In this document: positions 1 to 11,309 of the stretch, piece by piece
How positions within the stretch are numbered: position 1 is the first letter of the stretch
How the letters are laid out: the number at the start of each line of letters is the position of its first letter
Assembly (NCBI GenBank): GCA_951799445.1
Contig: OX637296.1
Span: 1,364,001-1,428,000 of the forward strand
Length of the DNA: 64,000 nt
Reading direction: 5' to 3'
Origin: Pseudisothecium myosuroides
Taxonomy: Eukaryota; Streptophyta; Bryopsida; Hypnales; Lembophyllaceae
Notes under the pieces: generated by a model
Told to the model about the DNA's origin: nothing
Seen by the model: only the letters and a program-made list of their open reading frames with translations
Database searches by the model: none
Translations under genes and position numbers: made by a program

Positions 1-226
1 TGGCAATACTAGATACGTAGTAGTACATAGTGTATAGAAAACAATAAATTCTTTGTATGATTTTCAATTACATATTTGTGTTTGGAATGATGATAAAGTA
101 GACTTTAGTGTGATTCTGATGCAATTTGAAATTTGAAATTCCATTCAATTTTGAGTATATATAGGCCTCCCAAAGTTGACCTAATCTTAGCAAGGTGCAA
201 AAATTCGTAAATGAAGTAGACCTTAT

Positions 227-1104
227 TGTACAGTGCCCTACCAAAAGTTCTTGCCCATGTACTTTGGACCATTTTGTTTCTTGGCATAATGTACAATAGA
301 GTTAACAGTTTTTGTTTTGCACAACCAACATTGATATCTTACGCAATCTCCCTCAAAACATATCAAATTTTCAGTTTCAAAAAAGCAAATCTCCATTTTT
401 GGTGAATTTTTTTGATTTTTTTTCATGGTTTTACATGAAAATTCACAGAAAAACATTGGTGATGAAATTTTTAATTTGTTTGCAGAGATATGTAGGAATC
501 ATCCAAAAGTACATCTTTCCTTTAGCAAGCATCTTCAAAAATCTTTAACAATGCCCTCCAAAGAGATTTCAGTGTTGCCTTGACAATACCCTAAATTTTG
601 AAAATAGATATCTCTTTGATGTAATTAGATTTTTGCATTCTACCTTCACTCTACATCTGATTTTGTACATTTGAGCATGACGGTACAACTTTTTTGCAAA
701 AATCTAATTACATCAAAGAGATATCTATTTTCAAAATTTAGGGCATTGTCAAGGCTCCACTAAAATTTCTTTGGAGGGAATTGTAAAACTTTTTTGAAGA
801 TGCTTGCTAAAGGAAAGATGTACATGTGGATGATTCCTACATATCTCCGCAAAAAAATTAAAAAAATTCATTACTAGTGTTTTCCTGTGAATTTTCTTGT
901 AAAACCATGAAAAAAAATAAAAAAAAATCACCAAAAATGGAGTTTTGCTTTTTTGAAACCTAAAATTTTGTAGGCTTGAGGGGGATTGCGTAAGATATCA
1001 ATGTTGGTTGTGCAAAATAGAAATGTTAATTCTATTGAACATTATGCCAAGAAACAAAATGGTCTGAATTACATGGGCAAGAACTTTTGGTAGGGCACTG
1101 TACA
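227..1104. repeat. Near-palindromic fold-back element, about 411-base arms
   Basis: The left arm (about 227-637) is repeated as its reverse complement in the right arm (about 694-1104), leaving a 56-base loop. The arms end in the shared block TGTACAGTGCCCTACC and its complement, and the ATATCTCTTTGATG block near 611 pairs with the block near 711. The arms are similar but not identical. Short open frames on both strands simply mirror one another. No protein is encoded. It resembles a fold-back transposon or a fused head-to-head duplication. Bases 1-226 are plain A+T-rich DNA, and I see nothing in them. Confidence 0.85.
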
Positions 1105-1602
1105 CTGTTCTTTTTATTCGGGATTGTGATTTACATTGACTATTTGGCAATGATGTGTTGTGTTTTATGTCTAAGTATAACACATTAGAAGATGAATGTA
1201 GCTTTCATGCAATTCATTTTTGCCATGCTTTAGAAGGGATGTTTCACTCACTCACGTTGAACCTGCCGTTGGCGTTGTATTTTTTCTCGTTTCTTGCAGT
1301 GGAAGTCGTGTTCATTTGAATGAAAGGAAATATAGAATGTTGAGAGTTGGCCTTCATTTGTATGTGTCAATAGGATTGTCTCTAATGCCAAAGTCAGAGT
1401 AATAATTCTTGAGTTTGCATCTTTACTACTCTATACTGAGTACTCAACTATTCACTATTTATATTAGATTATATATACATTTAATATTGTACCTTGAATA
1501 AAAGAGTAGAAAGAGAGTTGTTTGCACTCCTATAGAGGCAACAATGGTTTTAAATTTACACTGCATTCCGTCACTCACCTGCAAAACTTCCTATTTTGTT
1601 GG
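1105..1602. other. A+T-rich spacer without recognised features
   Basis: No credible coding frame, RNA or terminal repeat was seen. Frames are short and have no recognisable motif. Confidence 0.5.
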
Positions 1603-1937
1603 TCTTCAGCCTTCTAAGAAACTATAAAATTACTTGAGCACTTTATGGATATTGGAGAGTGATTAAGGTGTTTACGGTAGCCTAAAATTACTGATCAAGG
1701 GCTTGGGAGGGGAGCCATATTTGCTTCTAGTGTCCGTCATTGGGAGATCTCCTAGTAGGTTTAGAAGACTTCCAATTTCAATAGACTTCAGGCTTTCAAG
1801 TAACTATAAAATTATTTGAGTATTTTTATGGACATTGGAGAGTGACTAAGGTGTTTATAATATCCAAGAATTATTTATAAAGTGCTTATGGGGGGAGCCA
1901 TATTTGCTTTTAGTATTCTTCATTGAGAGATGTGAGT
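1603..1937. repeat. Diverged direct duplication, period about 183 bases
   Basis: The segment from about 1603 (GGTCTTCAGCCTTCTAAGAA) recurs from about 1786 (GACTTCAGGCTTTCAAGTAA). Both continue through ACTATAAAATTA, TTGGAGAGTGA and GGAGCCATATTTGCTT. This is an old tandem duplication with many substitutions and no coding content. Confidence 0.7.
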
Positions 1938-3366
1938 GTTTCCAACTCCACCCTTGAGTCAGAAAGTTACACACGGGTTCTAGTGGCTGTTTTGTTGAAG
2001 ATTTACTTCTGATCGAGTGATTCCTAATTAAGTGTTCGCCTTCCAAGCAATGAACACTTTTTGTGATTGATAATCCTGTAAAAATTCACTAATTCTAAGA
2101 AAAAAAACTATTTGTTAACTAGTTAAAAGGTTATGGTTAAGTAAAATGGGAAAAAAAGAAAAATCTAATCTAACTAAAATTGTATCTAAGCACCCTTTTA
2201 GAATATAATTTTTCCTTTCCAAAATATTAAAGAAAGTTAGATTCTGAGATTCCTAGCAAAAGTTACCACGGTCGAAGTTCGGCCCTTTATTGGCTAAAAC
2301 ATCATCCACTAATTTAAAATAACAATTCAATTCTAAATAATTCTAAATTCTAGGGTTAAGTTATTAGTTCATTTAAGTTTGGGATTATTAAGATTATTTG
2401 GGATTTTGACCTATTTGGATGTTTTTCATCCAAAATTAGCCTCAAACTTCATCCAAACTTTTATCCTTCAAAAATAAAGTATTTTTAAAAGTAAAAGGGA
2501 ATTTCGGAATCTTTATAGATTTTTTGTTTGATTCCACCTTAAAATATTCTTTAAAGATTCCTTTGGATGAAAACCTTAAACTTTCATCCAACCTTATGGT
2601 TAAGTTTAATTTGTTAGTAACTTCTTTGTGTTGTGGTTATTTCTTAAGTGTGATTTGGTTTTTAGAGAACTCTAAAAATTACTTATTAGGTTCTAAATTC
2701 TAACTTAAATTCTAAAATTCTAGTCTAAAAACTAACTTTTAAAAGCAACGATTATAATTTCAATTTAAAAGAAAAAAGAAAAACTAACATACCTCTGTGT
2801 CTATCGACGCCATGGTTTTGTCATCGCAAATTACTAGCATAATGGATTCCAGATACCCGTCGTCCTCCATCATGTGTAATCCGTCTGTGTGATGAAAAGT
2901 CGATGTCAGAATGTTAGAAAAATCCCTTTCCTACATTCCTTTTGGCTAATTTCCTACAAGAGATGTTTAGTTGAAAGTATTTAATCTAAGTCCTTGAGTT
3001 TAGGGATTTATGTTAAATTTCCAATGGTTTTTAGTTGGTTTGTTAAACAACTCTATGGAATAAAATAAACTTCAAGGCCCTATTGCCGATTACCTTGAAG
3101 GTTTATTTTATTTGAGAATTAAATGAAAAGATTAATATCGTCTAATTTAATAATATTCCAATGAATATTTGTTATTCATTAGTTTATTATTTTTTGTTGG
3201 ATTAATCTAATATTTTTGTTGACTTTTTGTCTTTTTCTATTTGGTTTATTAGGCCTAATAAAACAAAACCTAAATCAACATTCAACCTACTAATTCCTTC
3301 TAAAAATCCTAATTGATAGAAAAAAACAAATTCTTCAATAGTAAAAGGAATAAAACTAAAAAACTA
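1938..3366. other. A+T-rich intergenic DNA
   Basis: There are long runs of A and T and frequent stops in all frames. No gene, RNA or terminal repeat could be supported. Confidence 0.5.
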
Positions 3367-3612
3367 TTCCAAATGAATAGTAAATGAATAGTAAAGAAAG
3401 AATTAAAAAAAAACAATTTGTCCCGAAATGAATAGTAGATGAATAGTAACGGAATAAAAACCAAAACAAATCCAAAATGAATAGTAAAGGAATAGTAAAG
3501 GAAAGAATAAAAAAATAATAATTTGTCTCGAAATGAATAGTAAATGAATAGTAACAGAATAAAAAAACCAAACCAAATCCAAAATGAATAGGAAATGAAT
3601 AGGAAAAGCACA
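3367..3612. repeat. Minisatellite, unit about 105 bases, with nested GAATAGTAAA repeats
   Basis: A unit beginning CCAAAATGAATAGTAAA and running to ACCAAAACAAAT occurs at about 3369, 3472 and 3577 (partial). Inside each unit the short word GAATAGTAA(A/T)G is itself repeated, so repeats exist at two scales. Overlapping minus-strand frames rich in Phe, Leu and Tyr are products of this repeat and not genes. Confidence 0.85.
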
Positions 3613-6090
3613 ACAAAACAAAATCAAAACCCACGTGAATAGTTAGATTTGTTAGAAATATTAGTTTTTTAGTCCTAATTCTTCTCAAGCCGCCACTTTG
3701 TCTTCTTTTAAGTATGTTTTGCTTCAAGTTTTGTTGTCATTTAGAAGGTGGCTATAGAGTGTTTGAGAGCCGTGAGTTCATGTAAATTTCAAGAGTGATG
3801 AGCTAGAATTTTGGTGAAAACGGAAAAGAAACCAAAAATTGGTGGTGTGAGAAGCAACGGCCGACCTTAGTTTATTTTTTGGTTTTGTATATGATAGTTC
3901 CTAGTTCCAACTGAATTGTTGTATAATAATGGTGTTCGTAATTCTGGCCTGGACCGGCTGTTTAGTCTGTCAGACCAACTCCAGCACCCCCAAGAACCAA
4001 CTCCAGTACCCCCCGAGAGCTCCCCTCATGCCGCCATGTGCCGCGGTGTTACGGGCTGGACCCGCCTTGGTGCTCTTCGATACCCGCCTTGCCCTTCCGA
4101 TACCCTCCTTACTGCTGCCTGGTTTGGAAGTCTTGACTGCTGCCTAGATCGAAGAGCTAGACTGCTGCTTGGTTCAAAAATCTGGTTACTAGCCTGGTTT
4201 GAAAATCTGATTTGCTAGTCTGATTCAAAAATCTAAAACAAAACTAAACGTAATCAATTTAACTTTTAAAGTTTTTTGTGATAAACTCTAGCTAGGCAAA
4301 TTAACTACTAAGGTTTTTTGGAAGAGACTCTAATGTCAAGCATCAATCCTAACTGTCCTAAGAGTTTTTAGGCTAATAACTAATTCTAGCTGATGTTTTG
4401 AAGTTTTTTTGGGTATTTTTGAAACAAAGGAAATTAACTAAAATAGAGCAAGGCAAAAATAACTAAGGTTTTTGGGAAGGTTTTGGAATAAACTAAGCAA
4501 ACAATCTAACTAAATGGATTTTTTGGATTTTGGGAATAAACTAAGCAAAACAAACTAAAATAAAGGCTAAACTAACCACTAAAATTCATAACTTTAGCAA
4601 TAGAAATGAAAAACAAATGAGCAAATTTCGGCGAAAGAAAGGGAGCCACTGGGTGTAATTTCTTGGCTTCAGTAGCCAACACATTGAGGATTTTTTCCCA
4701 ATTATTCCTTCCCCTTTTCAAGTGTTGAAGGTAAATTTTGTTTAAGGTGAAAGCTTTGCCGTGCGGGGGCAATCTCAGGCTAAACTCGTGCAATGTGGCC
4801 CAAAAAGTGTTTAGAAATGTTTCAATCCTTAAATGAGGTGCACATGATAGTACTTAAACCAAAAATTAAGGATTAAAAGAATTCCCAAATGATCAAATGG
4901 TTTTAATTCCTAAATGAGGTACACATGACAGTGTTAAAACCAAAATTTAGGAGTTAAGTCAATCCAAACTTTATTATACAACGAAGTTTGGCTGGTGTTT
5001 TGAGTGTTAGAATCTTTTGGTAAAGACTAGCTTCACCGCCTTAAGAATTCTAATTCAATGGTTGTTGCAAAACATAAAATTAGTACGTACACAAGGTATG
5101 CAAGTTTTGGGGGATGAAACCTCCCAAAAGTGTGGTTTTAGTGTAGTTTTGATGGCTGAAAAGGGAACCCCGAGTCCTCTAACCAAATCCTCCACTAAAA
5201 AAGAGCAACAAAAGCAAAATGAGCAAAAAATGACCAATATTTGGTCTATCTAAATGCTTCTGATAAAGCCGGTAAGTGAAGTGAACAAAAGAGAGTCTCT
5301 ACACTTCGACAAAATGTCAATAGGCAGAAAATGGGATATGAAACACTTCAGAGGGGGGCCTTATATACTCACTAGAAGGCCCCACCACTTTAGTTTACTA
5401 TGAGATATTAATGTTTTTACTCAAAAACTACCCTAAGCTAAAGTCTAAACTACCCTAAGATATTTGCTAAATAATCTTTGTTTAATCTTTAGAATTTTCT
5501 AGAACAAGCCTTAATTAGCAAGGAAATCTTGTCCAAATAAAATTTAAGATTTTTCCCAAAGATATTTAGGAAATTAACTATTTTGACCTTGAGATATTTC
5601 GTGAATAATCCTAGGATATTTCCAAATATTCTTAGTTTAAACTAAATTGGCTTTTAAAGGAAAAATTTGAAATCTTAACTAAATCCAATCTTCAATTTCC
5701 ACCAAGATATTTTGTAAATTAACCTTGAATTACCGCTAATTACTCTAAAAAACTCAAACTTACGGCTAAACTCTTCCTATTTTCTTGAGAACAACTCCAA
5801 ATTGAAAACTAATTGCGCCATCACGTTCAAAAGACCTCAATTAGTCTTCAGAAGTCCCCACCCCCTTCTTCCAGGCTGTAAATACTTGTAAAAATCACTA
5901 TCGATCATTCCAAAGAAAAGTCAAAATCCCAATTAATGGAATTTGAATTTTCCAAGAAAATTGACTAGCTAGGGTTGCCTGGAAGGTTTGTGAGAGTAAG
6001 AAAACATTCCTTGTTTGCAACATTCGGACACCGCTAGCTCTTGGTTCGTCGGTCAACCCGCCGCCATGTTGTAAATTCTTGTTAAATTCG
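3613..6090. other. Intergenic region, with a G+C-rich patch near 3916-4230
   Basis: Most of this stretch is A+T-rich. The patch near 3916-4230 is richer in C and G. It contains degenerate repeats around CTAGACTGCTG and CCTGGTTTGAAAATCTG. A short diverged direct repeat (CCTTAAATGAGGTGCACATGA / CCTAAATGAGGTACACATGA) lies at about 4830 and 4910. No protein family was recognised. It may be the remains of an old retroelement, but this is a guess. Confidence 0.4.
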
Positions 6091-6260
6091 ATGTCGTTGC
6101 CGATTCTGATATTTTTGACTATCAGAAAGTCTTCAAACTTAATAGGTCTCTTATTTAATACATAAAACTCCAATCTAATTTTTAATGAGATTTTATCGCA
6201 CTCTAAGTAATTTCTATGAAATTATCATCAGTTTCAAAGGCAGTTGACTTTCCATGGAGT
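5990..6260 (+). repeat. Dispersed repeat, related to 23160-23400
   Basis: The string from TCGGTCAACCCGCCG through TATTTTTGACTATCAGAAAGT to ATTTTATCGCACTCTAAGTAA is matched, with substitutions, by the string from TGGTCAACTCCACCG to ATTTATCGCAACCTGGGTAA near 23190-23350, in the same orientation. The nature of the element is unknown. Confidence 0.55.
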
Positions 6261-6657
6261 CATCGTGGAGTTTTGTAAAATCCCAAAATTTTTGGGCAAT
6301 CTTCTAGAAAGTGTCCAAAAGCTAAGGGCAAAACCAAACCTCCAATAAGGATGCTAAATTTAGCCATTCCTTAATAATTTCCGCCCGAGGGGGAAATTAA
6401 TTTGGTACCAGGGTTTATTGTGGATGATTAGTTCCGTTGTTGACCTCTTGGCATGCTTTTACTCTAAAAGCACCTTTTTGTAAGCTCCAATCATCTTGCC
6501 CTTCTTCTACTTTGCATTCTAGTTCGTATTCTTTAAATCATATGCCACAGTTTAAACAATCATACTTCAAATTATTTGGAGGGCTTTTGGAAATTAGCGT
6601 CAAATATACTAGCATTCTTGGTACTGCTGGAAAGTTCTTTGCAAGGAAGGGGATATA

Positions 6658-6804
6658 GACTTTGTTTTGTGGCGTTTGGACCTACAATGTGAAAGTTATT
6701 GAATTTCAAAGTTTTATTGAATTGAAAAAGTGAATTAAATTATCTTTTGTTTTGGAAAAATCATAACTTTCACATGGCATGTCCAAACGCCACAAAACAA
6801 AGTC
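6658..6804. mobile_element. MITE-like inverted repeat, 147 bases
   Basis: The left end GACTTTGTTTTGTGGCGTTT is matched exactly by its reverse complement at the right end over 24 bases. The match continues with mismatches through ATGTGAAAGTTAT to about 44 bases per arm. It has no coding capacity. A related second copy follows immediately, and a solitary related end (CCACAAAACAAAGCC) lies near 37120. Confidence 0.75.
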
Positions 6805-6844
6805 CTTCCACTTTTTTGTGTTTGAAACTTTCTATTTCTGCCAA

Positions 6845-6970
6845 TTTTGTGACATTTGGACTAACGATGTGAAAGTTAAGGTTTTTTTTAAATTAAATAA
6901 TTGAACTAAATTATCTTTTTTGGGGGAAAAGCCATAACTTTCACATCGCATTTCCAAACGCCACAAAATA
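6845..6970. mobile_element. Second MITE-like copy, about 126 bases
   Basis: The left part (GTGACATTTGGACTAACGAT, then GTGAAAGTTA) pairs with the right part (TAACTTTCACATCGCATT, then TCCAAACGCCAC). The interior (AACTAAATTATCTTTT) is similar to that of the element at 6658-6804, so the two are siblings in tandem. Bases 6971-7140 are A+T-rich with no call. Confidence 0.65.
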
Positions 6971-7140
6971 AAACCCTGACACCTTTTTGAATTACATAGA
7001 GCTTTCTTTTCTTACCAAGAACACAATCTCTCACACTTAAGGTATTCATGTAAAAGGTATTAAATTTCAAAGTTTGAATGAATTAAATAATTAGAAAATC
7101 ATTTGTACTTTTATTTTGACTGTGGCAATAGCACAAGGCA

Positions 7141-8081
7141 CACTACCGTAGCCTTAGGGCAGGATCGGCAGAAATTAATTATTTTTATGAATGCCGGAAA
7201 AAAAATAAAATGAAAATGAAAAATTGCCGAATTCAACAAAAATTAAATGACCAAGTTGTTGTAAAAAAAGAAAATGTCCAATGTTAGTCCAAAAATCTAG
7301 AGACCATCTACCATAAAAAAAAAATTAATGGCAAAATGGAAGATTTTTTTCAATAACATATTGTGATGATGAAGGGTGAAGAGGTCGTTTTTATAATAAA
7401 ATCCATTGTCCATTATGAACCCTCAAAGTGTATGGGATAATTTGAAGATGAAAACTAGTTCACCATTCATTGTCAAAACACAGGAATTGTGTTCAAAGTA
7501 TAATTTCAGACCTTATTTTGGCATAGTAGAATAACTTTTTTCACAAAATTTTGAACTGAGTTAATGTAAGAAATCAAGATAACTTTAATCCCCAAAAATC
7601 CGTTTTAGATTTCAAGCCTCCAATCAAAAGTTATGAATAAATTTCAAAGGGGATGTTTGAAGAAAATGTCCCTTCCAAACCCTCTTTGAAATTTGACCAT
7701 AACTTTTGATTGGAGGCTTGAAATCTAAAAAGAATTTTTGGAGTTGAAAGTTAGCTTGATTTCCTACATTAACTCAGTTCAAAGTTTTTTGAAAAAGTAA
7801 TTCTACTATGCCAAAATGAGGTCTAAAATTATACTTTGAATACAATTTCTGCTTTTGACTTAACTATGAATGGTTGAGCTCCTAGTAATCCTAATTCACA
7901 TATCCCACATTGTTTGTTGTACCTCCTACCACCCCAATTGTATAAAAGAGTTTGTCTTCTCCACATTTACCTCATCAAATGTGGGATATGAAGGGGTACA
8001 AATCCTAAGGAATCTACTTTGGGAACTTTAATTAAATATTTGGCATCAATGTGCCGACCCTGCCCTATGGTTACAGTAGTA
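7141..8081. mobile_element. Non-coding DNA transposon, 941 bases, 30-base terminal inverted repeats
   Basis: The left end (7141-7170, starting CACTACCGTAGCCTTAGGGC) and the reverse complement of the right end (8052-8081, starting TACTACTGTAACCATAGGGC) agree at 25 of 30 positions. No convincing target duplication was seen. An internal inverted repeat (about 7459-7648 with 7690-7880) and a smaller palindrome (CATATCCCACAT near 7899, complement near 7980) lie inside. It carries no protein. The CACTA-like first bases may be coincidental, and the superfamily is not assigned. Confidence 0.7.
7459..7880. repeat. Internal hairpin within the 941-base element
   Basis: The words GCATAGTAGAAT, TTTCAAGCCTCCAATCAAAA and others in the left arm recur as complements in the right arm, with about 40 bases between the arms. 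A diverged copy of this hairpin lies at about 49445-50180. Confidence 0.8.
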
Positions 8082-8871
8082 GAACCTATCGGAAATGTTG
8101 CTTTCTTCCTTGAATTGAAGCTAATTTGAAGAAGGTCGACTAAGACCTCTGGCGTTTAGGGATTCCATAAAAAAAACTTATTGTAATTTAATTTCCAAGT
8201 CGAATGAACAGCAAACTCAACCAATTTCAGAGAAGACCGTCACGGTCAGGGCCTTCGCGGGTTTCATATTGTCTATTTAAACGGACAATAATTGCAAACC
8301 TTCAATTCATTGCCAGTTCTGAACAGATTTTGTACTTCAATTAAGATTAAGGAAGTTGACGAACCTTCTTCATCCTTATCTTCGTTTATTCATGGCCATT
8401 TTGTCTTCGACCTGCCTTTTTTCTCTGGCTTTCCCGACATCTTGCTTTTTCAGTCTCTGTCCATTGTACTGGTCATAAATTTACTGGAATTGAAACCATG
8501 AGCATTTGTCCACGTGGCAGAGTCGTGATTTTGATGACGTTGGAAAAAACGCTGCACTGTTTTTCAAAATGGGGTTCTCAGCATGTACGTCCTCAGGGAC
8601 ATCACTTACTTTTCACTGTAATATCCAATCGTTTCAAGGAACATCACCATGAATTCTGAGCTCCAAGGCTGAAGTTCCTCTGACTTGGTCCTATTTCATA
8701 AAACATTATTGTTTTCTACTAACGTCACAAAAAACAGTGCTTTCTTATAGTGCGTTGTCCTAGTGAAAATCAAACTGAAATCTATTGTTTAATTTTATTG
8801 ATTTGGACAATGAAAATTTAAAATTAAAAAAAAATGTCATATAGACTAGTGCCACATTAACGAATGGAAAG
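8082..8871. other. Intergenic stretch with no recognised feature
   Basis: Composition is closer to 40% G+C than the surroundings. A plus-strand frame of 69 codons at 8292-8501 has no recognisable motif and no splice-consistent partner exon, so I do not call a gene. Confidence 0.4.
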
Positions 8872-9075
8872 CTGCCATGTGGCAATAGTGCCACATAGGC
8901 TGCCTTGGCAATAAAAGCAATGCCATGTAGGCAACTACCTCGCTATCCGGGAAGCTGCCATGTGGACAGCCTCGCCACGTGGGCAGAGGCACCATGTAGG
9001 CAGCCCCCGCCATGCAGACAACTGCCACGTGGACAGCCCCGCCCCGCAGACAGAGGCGCCATGTAGGCAGACCTA
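8872..9075. repeat. G+C-rich degenerate minisatellite built on GCCACGTGGACAG
   Basis: Variants of a short word (GCCATGTGG, GCCACGTGG, CCATGTAGGCAG) recur about a dozen times. Two copies contain CACGTG (near 8976 and 9024), the core of the plant G-box. The array abuts a tRNA-like sequence on its right. Whether CACGTG has any regulatory meaning here cannot be judged. Confidence 0.75.
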
Positions 9076-9080
9076 CCTCC

Positions 9081-9148
9081 GTTGAGGTTTGAACCTTGGA
9101 CTTCAAGGTTGGAGGTCCAAGGTTCTAACCGTTGCACCAAAGGTACAA
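9081..9148 (-). other. tRNA-like sequence (SINE head or tRNA pseudogene)
   Basis: Read on the minus strand, the segment contains TGGTGCAACGGTTAGAAC, which resembles a D-arm and pol III A box. About 25 bases further on lies GGTTCAAACCTC, close to a T-arm/B box (GGTTCRANNCC). The spacing fits a tRNA. The acceptor ends do not pair well, and the middle has a long pairing (CTTGGAC with GTCCAAG) instead of a clear anticodon arm. It is therefore more likely a tRNA-derived repeat than a working tRNA gene. In this orientation the minisatellite at 8872-9075 lies downstream, where a SINE body would be. Confidence 0.5.
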
Positions 9149-9149
9149 C

Positions 9150-10093
9150 CAAATGTATACAATGCAGATTTTAATTTCATTTATTCTTTCCCGGGTGCAT
9201 GCTTGGGTGTCTTGCAAAATTCAGTAGACTTTGAAAGCCATTTTCTCCTTCATACTTTTTCCGATTTTCATAAAAATTGTTGGAAAAGTTTTATATTTAA
9301 GTCTAGTCTCTGTGGTAAAATTTTCAATTTTTTCTAAGATTTTCAAAATTATTGGCAAGCATTTTAGTAGAAGGTGCTTCGGCTGAAATTCACATTTCTT
9401 TTGTAGTTCAAAACTTAAAGTTTGAATAGCTCTAAACTTAGTTACTTTGAATAGTTCTAAACCTAATTAGAGTTTGAATAGTTAAAAATTTTAAATAGTT
9501 CAAATTTCAATAGTGTAATTTGAGTAGCTCAATGTGAATTTGAAAGTATTCAAATTTGAATAGTAAAAACTTTAGAACTTGAGTAGTTGAAAACTTGGAA
9601 GTCAAATGTTGAAGAAATTTGATCAAAATAGTTTGGAACATTGAATCAAATACTCTATAGTTCAAAATTTGTAATATTTTAAATTGTAAACTATTTTGAT
9701 TCAAAACATAGAATTTTAATCAAATTCAAAATTAAAATGAGAATATTTCATAAATGCTCTTAGAGAATTCATGTGATAAAATAAAGCTACCAAAAAAATT
9801 CTAAAATTTAATTTCTAGACTTGTTGTATTACATTTCAAAATATAAATTTTAATTTTAATCTAAATATAAGGTTTGGTTCTAATTAAATTGTAGTTTGTA
9901 GAAAATTCAATTGAAATTGGATTAGTATTCTAATAAAATAAGAACTCCATCAAATATATTTATTTGAATCAAAATTGAATTAGATTTTGGAACTAATTAG
10001 AATTCTAATCAAATTCGAAATCTAATTTAAATTTGATTGAAATTCAACCTCTATATTCAAACTTTTGAAGAAAATTCTAAAACATACCGAAAG
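9150..10093. other. A+T-rich, low-complexity DNA
   Basis: There are many loose repeats of TTTGAATAGTT and its variants around 9420-9560. No gene or terminal repeat was seen. Confidence 0.5.
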
Positions 10094-10255
10094 ATTCTTA
10101 AGGTTCCAAAAAGATTCTTCAAATTCCAAAAAGATTCTTTAGATTCCAAAAGATTTCCAAAAGATTCAATTTTTTTGTAAGATTCCAAAAAGATTCCAAA
10201 TTTCTCTTAAGATTCCAAAAAGATTAAAAAAAGATTAAAAAAGATTCCAAAGAAA
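10094..10255. repeat. Short tandem repeat of GATTCCAAAAA
   Basis: About ten imperfect copies of an 11-18-base word (GATTCCAAAAAGATTC) lie head to tail. Non-coding. Confidence 0.8.
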
Positions 10256-10385
10256 GTGTTTAAAAAAATTCGCAATGTACAGTACCCAAATCAACAAAAC
10301 GGAAATGACATTTGTACATAAACCTGTTAAAGTTTGCAAATCGTGTCCATTGCTATCTGGAACAACAGATGGTTGTTGGTTTTTT

Positions 10386-11110
10386 GGGCAATTGCAAGAA
10401 ACACCTGTCCTATTTTGTGTCACACGTCGTGGGCTGATTTGTTTTTTGGCCATAACTATAGTGTTTTAACTCCAAATGACTTGAGATTTCTAGGGAAGGT
10501 ACTCGTGACTATCATACAACTTCTTTGATTTTTTGGTAATTTTTAAAAATAGTCTATTATCCAAAAATAGGCCCGAAATTGATGTCACACTTGCGGTTTT
10601 GGAGGTTTTTAGTACTATTGAGTACGTTTTCTGAAAAGATACATCAAGAAAATTATATGGAGTTGTTCCTTATATAGAAATATAACTTTTTACCGAAGGA
10701 TTTTAAAAAATAATTAATTCTATGTGGTGTGGAAGTCTACAAAGTGAGCTTCCTTCTGCTTGCATTTTGAAACATATAAAATATTACTTTCATTGATTTT
10801 TTGTTGATTGAACATCTATACAAAGTTTTTAAGAATGGCCATTTATTTTGTTTGGATTTACTTATTTTTACTATTTTTAAGTAATTTTTGAATCAAAGGT
10901 CCTAATTTCTTGAGATTTGGCACTTTTCAAGTTCTCCTACTTAGAGAATTTTTCTATGAATTTCCTTCAGTGAAAACCTTCATTTTAGAGGTATATACAT
11001 AAGCCATATTTTTTGAATATTTTAAAAATTAGTTTTCTATTTAAATAGTACTCCTAAGAAATTCATGAGTACTGTAGTAAAACGCAACAAATAGGACAAG
11101 TGTTTGCAAA
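10386..11110. mobile_element. Fold-back/TIR element, family 'GCAAGAAACAC', copy A
   Basis: The left end reads GCAATTGCAAGAAACACCTG and the right end reads ACAAATAGGACAAGTGTTTGC. These are inverted versions of the end shared by the copies at 32752-33833, 41368-42081 and 47077-48845. The interior also shares a block (GGCCATAACT...TTCAAATGACTT) with the copy at 32752. Arms are strongly diverged. No coding region. Confidence 0.6.
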
Positions 11111-11309
11111 TAAATGAAGAAATTATGTCTACATGATTCTAGGAGAAAATTTGTATAAAGTTTCACAATCCCCATTACAAAGTACATTTTGGAGAGGAGT
11201 CTCTATGAGCTCTACACTAAATTTTTGTGTAGATAATTTACACTTTTGCATGAGTCTGTGACATTTGCATGGAATTCATTCTACATATCCCACTTTGAAC
11301 TCTGTAGTG

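Noticed and set aside
3309..3727. Overlapping minus-strand frames rich in Phe, Leu and Tyr that look like membrane proteins
   Set aside because: They lie on a minisatellite of GAATAGTAAA words and their composition follows from the repeat.
3916..4218. A 100-codon plus-strand frame in a G+C-rich patch
   Set aside because: Low-complexity sequence without a recognisable domain, overlapping another frame of similar quality.
3367..10255. CRISPR-like arrays in the tandem repeats
   Set aside because: Repeat units are adjacent or irregular without unique spacers of fixed length, and the genome is that of a plant.
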